The notes under the pieces: generated by a model
Told to the model about the DNA's origin: nothing
Seen by the model: the letters and a program-made list of their open reading frames with translations, nothing else
The model's database searches: none
Program-made: the position numbers and the translations under genes
Assembly (NCBI GenBank): GCA_018500065.2
Contig: JAHBAO020000416.1
Span: 1 to 6,996, forward strand
Length of the DNA stretch: 6,996 nt
Reading direction: 5' to 3'
Source of the DNA: Octadecabacter sp.
GTDB lineage: Bacteria > Pseudomonadota > Alphaproteobacteria > Rhodobacterales > Rhodobacteraceae
In this document: positions 1 through 6,166 of the stretch, piece by piece
Layout of the letters: each line of letters begins with the position of its first letter
How positions within the stretch are numbered: position 1 is the first letter of the stretch

Positions 1-135
1 GATGTCGGAATGGCAGATTGCGCAGGCGGTCAGGGTGACCTCGACTTCGCTTTCGATCGGCGCGCGAATTTCGATCTCTTCAATGACGAAAGGCTGGCCA
101 AATTCATGGCAGACAGCGGCTTTGATACGGGACAT
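1..135 (-). CDS. Zinc-dependent alcohol dehydrogenase (MDR family), N-terminal fragment
   Basis: The reverse strand opens with ATG at 135-133 and stays open for 45 codons to the window edge, so only the N-terminus is present. The fragment begins MSRIKAAVCHEFGQPF and contains CAICHSD at residues 38-44. In medium-chain zinc alcohol dehydrogenases this is the GroES-like domain motif whose second Cys (here C41) is a catalytic zinc ligand, followed by the His-Ser/Thr pair that relays protons. Such enzymes oxidise alcohols or reduce aldehydes with NAD(P) in the cytosol; the substrate cannot be told from this piece. A Shine-Dalgarno-like GAGGTGG (145-139 on the minus strand) supports the start. It follows the exporter gene in the same direction but is separated from it by 83 bp and a terminator-like hairpin, so it probably has its own promoter. 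The structural zinc and Rossmann parts lie outside the window. Confidence 0.8.
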   Translation of the reverse strand, partial: MSRIKAAVCHEFGQPFVIEEIEIRAPIESEVEVTLTACAICHSDI

Positions 136-199
136 GGACCACCTCGGGTTAAGGGCTTTGGAGGAGGGTGGCGTTGGGGCGCGCAGCGCGCAAGTGCGA

Positions 200-220
200 A
201 AACGACGCGCGGTGTCGTTT
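200..220 (-). terminator. Possible intrinsic terminator after the MFS gene
   Basis: A perfect 7-bp inverted repeat (AAACGAC at 200-206 and GTCGTTT at 214-220) encloses a 7-nt G+C-rich loop. Read on the minus strand the stem starts on the stop codon of the MFS gene and ends in TTTT followed by CG. The position suits a rho-independent terminator. The stem holds only four strong pairs and the T run is short, so it may be a weak terminator or an mRNA 3' stabiliser. The rest of the 136-218 gap shows only a Shine-Dalgarno for the dehydrogenase and a GC-alternating stretch. Confidence 0.45.
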
Positions 221-1433
221 AGGGTGCGGTCTGGCGGGTGCGGCCCAGAAAAACCAACATGCACAGGATCATAAGGAGTGCTGACAGAATGAAGGCTGCG
301 CCGGGGAAATAGGGGCCAGTTTCGGTTGTGAAGGCCCAGAACAGTTGTGTCATAACCAGCGGGGAAAAGATCATCGCCATAGATTTGGCAGAGGAGATGA
401 CACCTTGGAGTTCGCCTTGCCGGTCATCGCCGACGCGCTGGGATATCAGCCCTTGCAAAGCAGGTGTGACGACGGCGCCCAGTGATGTGAGTGGGATGAA
501 GGCCAGCGCGACCCAACCGTTCGAAATAAGCGTCAGCATGACGAAAGCGGTGAAGTTGAAACAGATGCCATAGACGATTGTACCGCGTTCGCCCAAATGA
601 CGCAGGGCGATACGGATAAGCCCGCCTTGCACGATGGCCATGCCGATGCCGAACAGGGCAAGCGATGCGCCGACCATGCCCGGGGACCAGCCGTAGGCCT
701 CTTTGGTGAAATAGGCCCATGTCGCGGGGTACACGATGAAGGCGAATTCATAAAGGAACACAAGGAAGATAAGGCGGCGTACGCCGTCGAGTTGGCCAAG
801 GGCTTTGAACGCGGCGAGGGGGTTGGCACGGCGCAGCACGAAGGGTCGGCGGATGCGGTCGGTGACGGTTTCGGGCAGGACGAAATAGCCAAAGATGAGG
901 TTGAGGCCGCCAAGGAGGGCCGCGGCGTAGATGGGTGCGCGGGGGCCGAATTCCCCGAGCAGGCCGCCAATGACGGGGCCGAGTACGAAACCGAGGCCGA
1001 ACGCCGCGCCGACGAGACCGAAGTTTGCGGATTTCTCGTCGGGCTTGGAGATGTCTGCGATGAAAGCGGTGGCAGTGGATTGGGTTGCCGCCGTGATGCC
1101 ACCGATGACGCGGGTCAGGAACAACAGCCAGATAGTGCCCGCAACGGCCATGACGAGATAGTCAATTGTCATGACGAGGAGGGAAATCAACAGAACAGGG
1201 CGGCGGCCGTAGCGGTCTGATAGCGAACCGAGGATAGGGCCAAAGATAAATTGCATCACCGCGAATGTCGTCGCGAGGATACCGCCCCAAAGGGCTGCGT
1301 CCCCGATCGTGCCGCCGTTCACCTCATTGATAAGGTCCGGCATGACAGGCAGGATCAGCCCGATGCCCATAGCATCAAGGGTCAGTGTGATTAGGATAAA
1401 CGTGAAGGCGCGTTTGCGCTGTGTGGCGTTCAT
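219..1433 (-). CDS. Tet-like MFS drug efflux transporter (DHA1 family)
   Basis: A 404-residue inner-membrane protein with about 12 hydrophobic segments, the size of TetA-type proton/drug antiporters. Family marks are clear: LDAMGIGLILPV at 19-30 (acidic residue D20 in helix 1, as in TetA class proteins), motif A GSLSDRYGRRP at 69-79 in the loop between helices 2 and 3, D91 in IDYL, R108 in the motif B region LLFLTRVIGG, and motif C GLGFVLGPVIGG at 146-157, which marks antiporters of the 12-helix group. It probably exports a hydrophobic drug or metabolite in exchange for protons. The Tet resemblance does not prove tetracycline resistance; genomes of this group often carry chromosomal Tet/TCR-family members of unknown substrate. 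The start is secure because the next Met (M22) is inside helix 1, yet no Shine-Dalgarno lies upstream. A near-palindrome at 1450-1463 may be an operator. It is divergent from the kinase-like gene. Confidence 0.9.
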   Translation of the reverse strand: MNATQRKRAFTFILITLTLDAMGIGLILPVMPDLINEVNGGTIGDAALWGGILATTFAVMQFIFGPILGSLSDRYGRRPVLLISLLVMTIDYLVMAVAGTIWLLFLTRVIGGITAATQSTATAFIADISKPDEKSANFGLVGAAFGLGFVLGPVIGGLLGEFGPRAPIYAAALLGGLNLIFGYFVLPETVTDRIRRPFVLRRANPLAAFKALGQLDGVRRLIFLVFLYEFAFIVYPATWAYFTKEAYGWSPGMVGASLALFGIGMAIVQGGLIRIALRHLGERGTIVYGICFNFTAFVMLTLISNGWVALAFIPLTSLGAVVTPALQGLISQRVGDDRQGELQGVISSAKSMAMIFSPLVMTQLFWAFTTETGPYFPGAAFILSALLMILCMLVFLGRTRQTAP

Positions 1434-1439
1434 GCAAAT

Positions 1440-1468
1440 TACATAAAGTGAACTGATCGGTTCGGAAA
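1440..1468 (-). promoter_or_regulatory. Candidate promoter of the MFS gene
   Basis: On the minus strand TTTCCG (1468-1463) and TATGTA (1445-1440) are spaced by 17 bp, each matching three of six sigma70 consensus bases. The expected transcription start would fall close to the ATG at 1433. That fits the absence of a Shine-Dalgarno and suggests a leaderless or nearly leaderless transcript. The boxes are weak, and the call relies on spacing and on the operator-like palindrome that fills the spacer. Confidence 0.3.
1450..1463. promoter_or_regulatory. Near-palindrome, possible TetR-type operator
   Basis: GAACTGATCGGTTC is a 14-bp inverted repeat with a single mismatched pair of positions (5 and 10). 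It is centred 24 bp upstream of the exporter start codon and occupies the spacer between its candidate -35 and -10 boxes. Efflux pumps of this type are commonly repressed by a TetR/AcrR-family protein binding a site of this size and symmetry. No regulator gene is present in the window, so the binding protein is unknown. Confidence 0.4.
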
Positions 1469-1474
1469 GTGGAT

Positions 1475-1504
1475 TTTACGGATGCTGATACGTGTGACTA
1501 AGAT
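1475..1504 (+). promoter_or_regulatory. Weak candidate promoter of the kinase-like gene
   Basis: TTTACG (1475-1480) and TAAGAT (1499-1504) are separated by 18 bp and together match eight of twelve consensus positions. They lie back to back with the candidate exporter promoter and about 64 bp before the ATG at 1568. An alternative -35-like TTGATA at 1523-1528 has no good -10 at proper distance. This is a sequence resemblance only. Confidence 0.25.
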
Positions 1505-1556
1505 TGTCTCGCGGCAGTGGGGTTGATAGGGATCGCATCCAAGTCTTGTCTTATTG

Positions 1557-1562
1557 TAAGGA
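1557..1562 (+). promoter_or_regulatory. Shine-Dalgarno that sets the kinase-like gene start
   Basis: TAAGGA stands five bases before ATG 1568. This favours that ATG over the in-frame GTG at 1517, which has no comparable site. Confidence 0.75.
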
Positions 1563-1567
1563 CGCGT

Positions 1568-2359
1568 ATGGCACATCCAAATGGTTCGGACGACGAATCA
1601 CAGACACCGGCTGACCAACCGCGTGTTGAACGGGTACGTTTTGACGGGCAAGACGCGTGGTGCAAACGGCCCGAAGCGGCGCGATCAAGCATTTTCACAA
1701 GCCTGCATCGCATTTTGGACCGCGTTTTACCCAAGGTGATGCGATCGACGAATGCGGTTGGTGGGATTGATGCGCTGCACGGCGAAGCAAAACGGCTACG
1801 GGTGTTTGACGTCAAGGGGTTACCCGTTCCAAAGGTACTGCAAGAGACTGAGGAACATTTGGTGTTGTCTGATTGTGGCGCGCAATTGCGTGGGCATATG
1901 AGGGTGAGTTCCGATGCTGCGGAAAAGACCCGACTTATTGCGCAAGCGTTGGAAGTCTTGGTGTCCATTCACCAAGCGGGCCTCGCGCATGGGCGACCGT
2001 TCTTGAAGGATATGACGCTGTCCAACGAGGGGGCGATTTATGTTCTTGATCTGGAGGAAGATCCAATTGCACGGATGCCCTTGGCAGACGCGCAAGCCAG
2101 AGACGTCTATTTGTTTTTGCTGTCTTGTGCGGAGTTTCAGGACGACCCGAAACAAGGGCTCAAACGCGTGTTAGGCACCTACCTCACCAATGCGCCCAAA
2201 GAGGTCGCACCGCGCCTGATCGCGCTTTGCAATTCCTTGCGCGTGTTGCGTTGGATCATCAGGGGCACGGGCGCGACGCTTTTCACCCATGATGCGCATG
2301 GTGCGTATTGGGCGGCGCGTGTTCTTGAGGGTGTCGCGGACTTAGACGTGGCCGATTGA
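1568..2359 (+). CDS. Atypical small kinase-fold protein (InaA/BUD32-like)
   Basis: A 263-residue soluble protein with the layout of a minimal protein-kinase-like fold: AWCKRPE with K33 as the likely beta-3 lysine, HGEAKRL with E73 as the likely helix-C glutamate, IHQAGLAHGRPFLKDM at 134-149 as the catalytic loop, and YVLDLEEDP at 158-166 as the DFG-like metal site (D161). The catalytic loop departs from HGDxxxxN: Arg143 stands where the catalytic Asp is expected and Asp148 where the metal-binding Asn is expected. I recall related GRPxxKD proteins annotated as lipopolysaccharide kinase InaA family or BUD32-like in alphaproteobacteria, but no substrate is known to me. The residue assignments are by eye. 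A strong Shine-Dalgarno supports the start. The gene is divergent from the exporter, stands alone on the plus strand, and its last 18 bases overlap the end of the opposing lactonase gene. It could be an active atypical kinase or a pseudokinase. Confidence 0.7.
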   Translation: MAHPNGSDDESQTPADQPRVERVRFDGQDAWCKRPEAARSSIFTSLHRILDRVLPKVMRSTNAVGGIDALHGEAKRLRVFDVKGLPVPKVLQETEEHLVLSDCGAQLRGHMRVSSDAAEKTRLIAQALEVLVSIHQAGLAHGRPFLKDMTLSNEGAIYVLDLEEDPIARMPLADAQARDVYLFLLSCAEFQDDPKQGLKRVLGTYLTNAPKEVAPRLIALCNSLRVLRWIIRGTGATLFTHDAHGAYWAARVLEGVADLDVAD

Positions 2360-3112
2360 CGTCAGAAATTCGCGCAGTCGCGTGGTGATGTCATCAGCGT
2401 GGGCGACAGGTGCGATGTGCCCGGCCCCACGAACCAAATGAAACTGTGACCCTGGCACAAGGTCTGTGGTTTCGCGCACAAGGTCGGGTGGTGTGGCTTT
2501 GTCGTCGTTTCCGCAAAGACCCAGCGTTGGCAGACGCAGACCGGATGTGGGTGTGTAAAAGTCGGTTCCTGCGATGGCTTCGCAGGTGGCGGCGAAGCCT
2601 TCTGCATTGGCCCGCGTCAGCCACTCTTCCAGCTTGGGGCTGTTATCGCGGGCGTTCCATCTTTTAAGCATCTCTGGGATGATCGCGGGCATACCGCCGT
2701 CGCGCACCGTCTTTGCGCGGGAGTGCCACGGCGCTGGTTGGCCGTGTTTGGCGGCGCTGGCAATCAGGGTCATTCCACGCACAATGTCGAGCCGTTTGAC
2801 GGCTAGACCCTGTGCCACCATGCCACCCACGGACAGGCCGACAAAAACCACATCGCGCAATTCAAGGGCATCACAAACCGCTTCAGCGTCAGAAATCAGC
2901 GTGCCCATGCTGTAGGGGCCGTCGGGCACATCAGATTGACCGTGGCCGCGCAGGTCATAGCGCACGCAACGATAGTTCGGCAGTTGGGCGACTACGCTGT
3001 CCCAAACCCGATGATCAAGGCCGAGACAATGTGAAAAGACCAGCGTCGGCCCTGTGCCTTCGTCCTGAACAAACAGGCCTGCGCCTTTTGCTGATATCCT
3101 ATGTGTCGTCAT
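2342..3112 (-). CDS. pcaD: 3-oxoadipate enol-lactonase-like alpha/beta hydrolase
   Basis: At 256 residues it has the usual PcaD length. The alpha/beta hydrolase triad is visible: nucleophile S94 in GLSVGG (92-97), probable acid D204 in GNDDKATPPD (201-210), and H232 in GAGHIAP (229-235). The oxyanion region is SHCLGLDHRVW (27-37), and YDLRGHGQSD (52-61) is typical. The stretch YSMGTLISDAEAVCDAL (67-83) matches my memory of roseobacter PcaD. PcaD hydrolyses beta-ketoadipate enol-lactone to beta-ketoadipate in the protocatechuate branch of aromatic degradation, in the cytosol. No other pca gene is visible here; the partner is an EEP-family nuclease-like gene whose end overlaps this start by 14 bp, so translation is probably coupled. 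The last 18 bp overlap the convergent kinase-like gene. It could instead be a lactonase or esterase of the same subfamily with another substrate. Confidence 0.72.
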   Translation of the reverse strand: MTTHRISAKGAGLFVQDEGTGPTLVFSHCLGLDHRVWDSVVAQLPNYRCVRYDLRGHGQSDVPDGPYSMGTLISDAEAVCDALELRDVVFVGLSVGGMVAQGLAVKRLDIVRGMTLIASAAKHGQPAPWHSRAKTVRDGGMPAIIPEMLKRWNARDNSPKLEEWLTRANAEGFAATCEAIAGTDFYTPTSGLRLPTLGLCGNDDKATPPDLVRETTDLVPGSQFHLVRGAGHIAPVAHADDITTRLREFLTSIGHV

Positions 3113-4316
3113 CGTCGCCCATCAGCATATGTGCGATGATCTGGCCGTGATCAGATGCGAGTTTGTTGTAAGGCGCTTCTGCATGTGAGCCGTCAGTGAG
3201 GTGGTCGTTCAGCGCAGAAAAGTACTCCATCTCACCGATCTTGTCTTCGTTGTCAGGGTGGAAATGGTGCGACATGTAAATCTGGTCGATGGATTCAAAA
3301 TTACCGCCAAAGGCCGACGTATAGACCATATCGCGCGAGGACTTGCGCACGAAAAGCTTTTCAGCTGAATGCAGGCGGACACGATCAATTGCGCTGCGGA
3401 TTCGTAGGTTTTCGGCGTCTGAATAACGGTCGCGCCCTGTTTGTGCATCATGGCGCAGCATCCACGCGTAGTTCTTAAACGGAACTTCGCCTGAGATGAT
3501 TTCAGACGAAACCGCATGTTCGCCGTCGTTGAAATCGCCCAGTACCATAACGGGGTTTGCGGCCTCAAGTTCGGCAATGATTTCGCGGCGCAGCACCCAT
3601 GCTTCGGCCATGCGGCGCAGGGCGGCGCGCAATGAGCCCATCGCACGAGCGGCGGCGTCGTATTGTGTCAGGTCAGCGGCGGGCGGGAAGTCTGCGCCGG
3701 CAGGTGTGATATGTTCGCCAAGTTTGGATTTCAGGTGGCAATTGAAGACGGTGATGATCTGGTCGCCGACAGGAATGCGTGCCTTGAGGATCGGGCGCGA
3801 CAGGCGGCGAAGGCGGTAATGGCCCGCGTCGTCGTCCCCATCTGAGCCGCGCAAGGCGGAAAACGGAATATCGAGTGGTTCGGGAAGGTCTTGGATAATT
3901 TCAGGCGTGCCGACAAACCCAAAACGCGAGACGATCGCAACGCCGGGGCGGCGCTGACCCGCCTCGCCAGTGTCGGCGGCATTGGGGGCAAAGGCCAGCC
4001 CGCCCGTGCCGTAGGGCGTGTAGGCGAGTTTGCGAAAGATCGCTTTGCGGTGGTAGCGCTTGGACTTGTCGGGGATCGAGGCGGCGTTTGAGGCTTGGCC
4101 AAGGGCATCGGCCTCGGCGATGACGGCACGCAGGGCGTCTTCTTCAAAGATTTCCTGAAAACCGACGATGTCGGCATCCATTGTTAGCAGCTGATCTGCC
4201 ATCCAGTCTTGTTTCCACGCGTATTCTTCGGGGGTGTATTTTTGGAACTCGTAATATTCCTTATCCGCGCCGATGAGGTTTTTGACGTTGAAACTGGCGA
4301 TGGTGAAACGGGTCAT
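3099..4316 (-). CDS. Endonuclease/exonuclease/phosphatase (EEP) family protein
   Basis: A 405-residue protein with the EEP metal-dependent phosphoesterase motifs in order: SFNVKNL (N10), GFQEIF (E55), FNCHLKSK (H194), LGDFND (D261, N263), SIDQIYMS, and SDHG near the C-terminus (D389, H390). These correspond to the Mg2+ and phosphate-binding residues of DNase I/exonuclease III-like enzymes, so it looks catalytically intact. It has no evident signal peptide, which suggests a cytosolic place. The substrate may be nucleic acid, an inositol phosphate or another phosphodiester; the sequence does not decide. The region between the first two motifs and H194 carries an extended insert (about residues 70-165) compared with compact EEP proteins. 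The start follows a modest GGAAAG about nine bases upstream, after a 66-bp gap. The end overlaps the lactonase start by 14 bp. The acidic tail GDDDDT lies in or beside that overlap. Confidence 0.88.
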   Translation of the reverse strand: MTRFTIASFNVKNLIGADKEYYEFQKYTPEEYAWKQDWMADQLLTMDADIVGFQEIFEEDALRAVIAEADALGQASNAASIPDKSKRYHRKAIFRKLAYTPYGTGGLAFAPNAADTGEAGQRRPGVAIVSRFGFVGTPEIIQDLPEPLDIPFSALRGSDGDDDAGHYRLRRLSRPILKARIPVGDQIITVFNCHLKSKLGEHITPAGADFPPAADLTQYDAAARAMGSLRAALRRMAEAWVLRREIIAELEAANPVMVLGDFNDGEHAVSSEIISGEVPFKNYAWMLRHDAQTGRDRYSDAENLRIRSAIDRVRLHSAEKLFVRKSSRDMVYTSAFGGNFESIDQIYMSHHFHPDNEDKIGEMEYFSALNDHLTDGSHAEAPYNKLASDHGQIIAHMLMGDDDDT

Positions 4317-4342
4317 GGGGTGGTTCTTTCCGTTTGGTTGGG

Positions 4343-4375
4343 GAGCCTCCGGCGGGGATATTTAAGAAACAAAGG
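4343..4375 (+). repeat. Intergenic motif recalled from Rhodobacteraceae genomes
   Basis: The 66-bp gap between the dehydratase and the EEP gene contains GCCTCCGGCGGGGATATTT followed by AAGAAACAAAG. I recall this wording, with small changes in the tail, as a common intergenic element in roseobacters and relatives, but this is memory, not a search. Only one copy occurs in the window. Its GC-rich part can form at most a weak hairpin followed by a T-containing stretch when read on the plus strand, opposite to the flanking genes. It may mark a break between two transcription units. Confidence 0.5.
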
Positions 4376-4382
4376 CAAAGGG

Positions 4383-5354
4383 TTAGCTGAGAGTCGCGAG
4401 AGCCTGTGCGAAAAGAGCTGGATCAACGTTGCCGCCGGAGATGGTGACGATGACGGCATCGCCGTTGATGTCATCCTTGCGGTAAAGCGCGGCGGCGAGG
4501 GCGGCGGCGCCACCGGGTTCAGCGACGACTTTGAGGCGTAAGAACGCTTGGGCCATTGCTTGCAGCGCTTCTTGTTCGCTGATGACGAGACCGGGTCCGC
4601 AGAGGCGTTTCATGATCGGGAAGGTCATGTCACCGGGTTGTGCCGTGATAATGGCATCACAGATGTTGCCAGAGGTTTGGGTGTTGCGTTCGATCCCGCC
4701 AGAGCGCAGCGATCGCGCGACGTCGTCAAAGCCTTCGGGTTCGACAGGGCGAATGCGTAAGGTGGGGGCGTCCGCTTCGCAGGCCAGCGCGATGCCAGAG
4801 GTGAGGCCGCCGCCACCGCAGCAGACGAGGACATCAGCGTTTTCAATGCCAAGCGCGTTGGCGTCTTGCGCGATTTCGAGGCCGCAGGTGCCTTGGCCCG
4901 CGATAACCAGTGGTTCATCGAAGGGTTTGATCAGGGTGAGGCCGCGCTCACGGGCGATGCGCGCGCCGATTTCGTCGCGGTCCTCAGTGTCACGGTTATA
5001 AAGGACAACTTCGGCGCCCAGCGCTTTGGTGTTTTCGATTTTCAATTGGGGCGCGTCAGCTGGCATGACAATGACGGATGTTGTGTCATGGCGCGCGGCT
5101 GCAAGTGCGACGCCTTGGGCATGGTTGCCGCTGGAATAGGCGATCACACCTTTGGCGCGCTGTTCGGGGTCCATCGCGCTGAGGGCGGACCAACCACCGC
5201 GGAATTTGAAGCTGCCGGTGTGTTGCAGGCATTCCGGTTTGATGAAGACTTTGCGGCCTGCGATTTCGTCCAAGAACGGCGATGACAGCAGGGGCGTGCG
5301 GCGGGCGTGGCCTTCCAAGCGTTTGGCGGCGGCGCGGATCATCTCGATGTTCAT
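4383..5354 (-). CDS. Threonine/serine dehydratase, PLP fold type II, without ACT domain
   Basis: A 323-residue single-domain enzyme. TGSFKFRGG (46-54) holds K50, the lysine expected to form the Schiff base with PLP; SSGNHAQG (74-81) is the substrate and cofactor contact loop; GGGGLTSG (180-187) is the phosphate-binding loop; ISGGN near the C-terminus (about 305-309) closes the cofactor pocket. It would deaminate L-threonine to 2-oxobutanoate and L-serine to pyruvate. The length equals the catabolic type and leaves no room for the C-terminal regulatory domain that gives isoleucine feedback in biosynthetic IlvA, so a catabolic role is more likely. Serine racemase and threo-3-hydroxyaspartate dehydratase share all these motifs and cannot be excluded. 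Its start overlaps the stop of the preceding hydrolase by 4 bp (ATGA) with no strong Shine-Dalgarno, so it is probably translated by coupling. Confidence 0.88.
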   Translation of the reverse strand: MNIEMIRAAAKRLEGHARRTPLLSSPFLDEIAGRKVFIKPECLQHTGSFKFRGGWSALSAMDPEQRAKGVIAYSSGNHAQGVALAAARHDTTSVIVMPADAPQLKIENTKALGAEVVLYNRDTEDRDEIGARIARERGLTLIKPFDEPLVIAGQGTCGLEIAQDANALGIENADVLVCCGGGGLTSGIALACEADAPTLRIRPVEPEGFDDVARSLRSGGIERNTQTSGNICDAIITAQPGDMTFPIMKRLCGPGLVISEQEALQAMAQAFLRLKVVAEPGGAAALAAALYRKDDINGDAVIVTISGGNVDPALFAQALATLS

Positions 5355-6166
5355 AGCGCAAGGATCCAGTCTTTAAGGACGCCCAGTGATTCCGGTTCAT
5401 CAAGGAACGGGACGTGGCCACGACCCAGAACGGTTGCGGCATATGCATCGGGGCGGCGGTTGCGCATTTCTTCAAAGGTGGGTGCAGAGAGTAGGTCGGA
5501 CGCGTCGCCGCGCAATATGGCCAAAGGCAAGCCCGCCATCGCGTCGAAAACCGGCCAGAGGTCGGGGGCGAGGTTTGTTTCAGCGGCAAGCACCGTGTCG
5601 CGCAGTTTGGGGTCGTATTTGATGACCAGACCGTCGGGCGTTTCGTCGTAGTGGGCCGCAACCTCGGCCAACCATCGTGATCGCGGGACGCCTTTGAAGT
5701 GCGACCATGCTTTCGCGCGAAATGCGGCGGCGTCGGCATGGGTTTTTTGCGGTGGATTGCGGCCAATGTAGTCTTTGATCACGGACAGCCCTGCGGCTTC
5801 GATTTGGGGGCCGATATCATTGAGCGCGACGCCAAGTAGGCGGTTTTTCGCTGTGGCGGCAAGGACCATGCCGATAAGGCCACCGCGCGAAGTGCCAAGA
5901 ATGCCCGCCTTTTCGATGTTCAGATGATCGAGTAGTGCGAGGGCGTCGTGGGCTTCTTGTGGGATTGTGTAGCTTACAGGATCGGCCCAATCGGATTGGC
6001 CCCGCCCGCGGTAATCCATCCGGATCAGCCGACAACTAAGATGCGGGGCAACGTGGTCAAAATCTGCGGTGTTACGGGTTAATCCTGCGAGGGCAAGCAC
6101 GGGTAAGCCTTCGCCCTCGTCGGTGTAATAAAGCCGTGTGCCGTCTTGCGCCGTAAAGTGAGGCAT
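5351..6166 (-). CDS. Alpha/beta hydrolase of unknown substrate
   Basis: A 271-residue alpha/beta hydrolase. Visible features are ALAGLTRN (25-32) in the place of the HG oxyanion loop, MDYRGRGQSD (50-59), the nucleophile elbow GTSRGG with S93, a probable acid D224 in RGDASDLLS (219-227), and H251 in GRGHVPFLDEP (248-258). The triad is therefore complete, and no signal peptide is seen. The Arg after the nucleophile and the LTRN oxyanion wording are seen in a broad group of uncharacterised esterase- or lactonase-like proteins; the substrate is not predictable. Its start codon shares one base with the stop of the dehalogenase gene (TGATG) and its stop overlaps the dehydratase start by 4 bp, so it is the middle gene of a tightly coupled trio. 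Confidence 0.85.
   Translation of the reverse strand: MPHFTAQDGTRLYYTDEGEGLPVLALAGLTRNTADFDHVAPHLSCRLIRMDYRGRGQSDWADPVSYTIPQEAHDALALLDHLNIEKAGILGTSRGGLIGMVLAATAKNRLLGVALNDIGPQIEAAGLSVIKDYIGRNPPQKTHADAAAFRAKAWSHFKGVPRSRWLAEVAAHYDETPDGLVIKYDPKLRDTVLAAETNLAPDLWPVFDAMAGLPLAILRGDASDLLSAPTFEEMRNRRPDAYAATVLGRGHVPFLDEPESLGVLKDWILAL

Noticed and set aside
179..191. GCGCGC-A-GCGCGC palindrome in the exporter-dehydrogenase gap
   Set aside because: The loop is too short for a normal hairpin and alternating GC is common by chance in G+C-rich intergenic DNA. It could add to the nearby terminator but I cannot support that.
597..1220. A 207-codon plus-strand open frame antisense to the MFS gene
   Set aside because: It is very rich in Gly, Ala, Asp and Glu, as expected for the complement of a membrane-protein gene with strong codon bias, and shows no domain. 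The MFS frame explains the region.
1517..1567. GTG start extending the kinase-like protein by 17 residues
   Set aside because: No Shine-Dalgarno precedes it, whereas ATG 1568 has TAAGGA at ideal distance.
5086..5766. A 226-codon minus-strand open frame spanning the dehydratase/hydrolase junction
   Set aside because: It runs out of frame across two well-supported genes and has a Pro/Arg-rich shadow composition.
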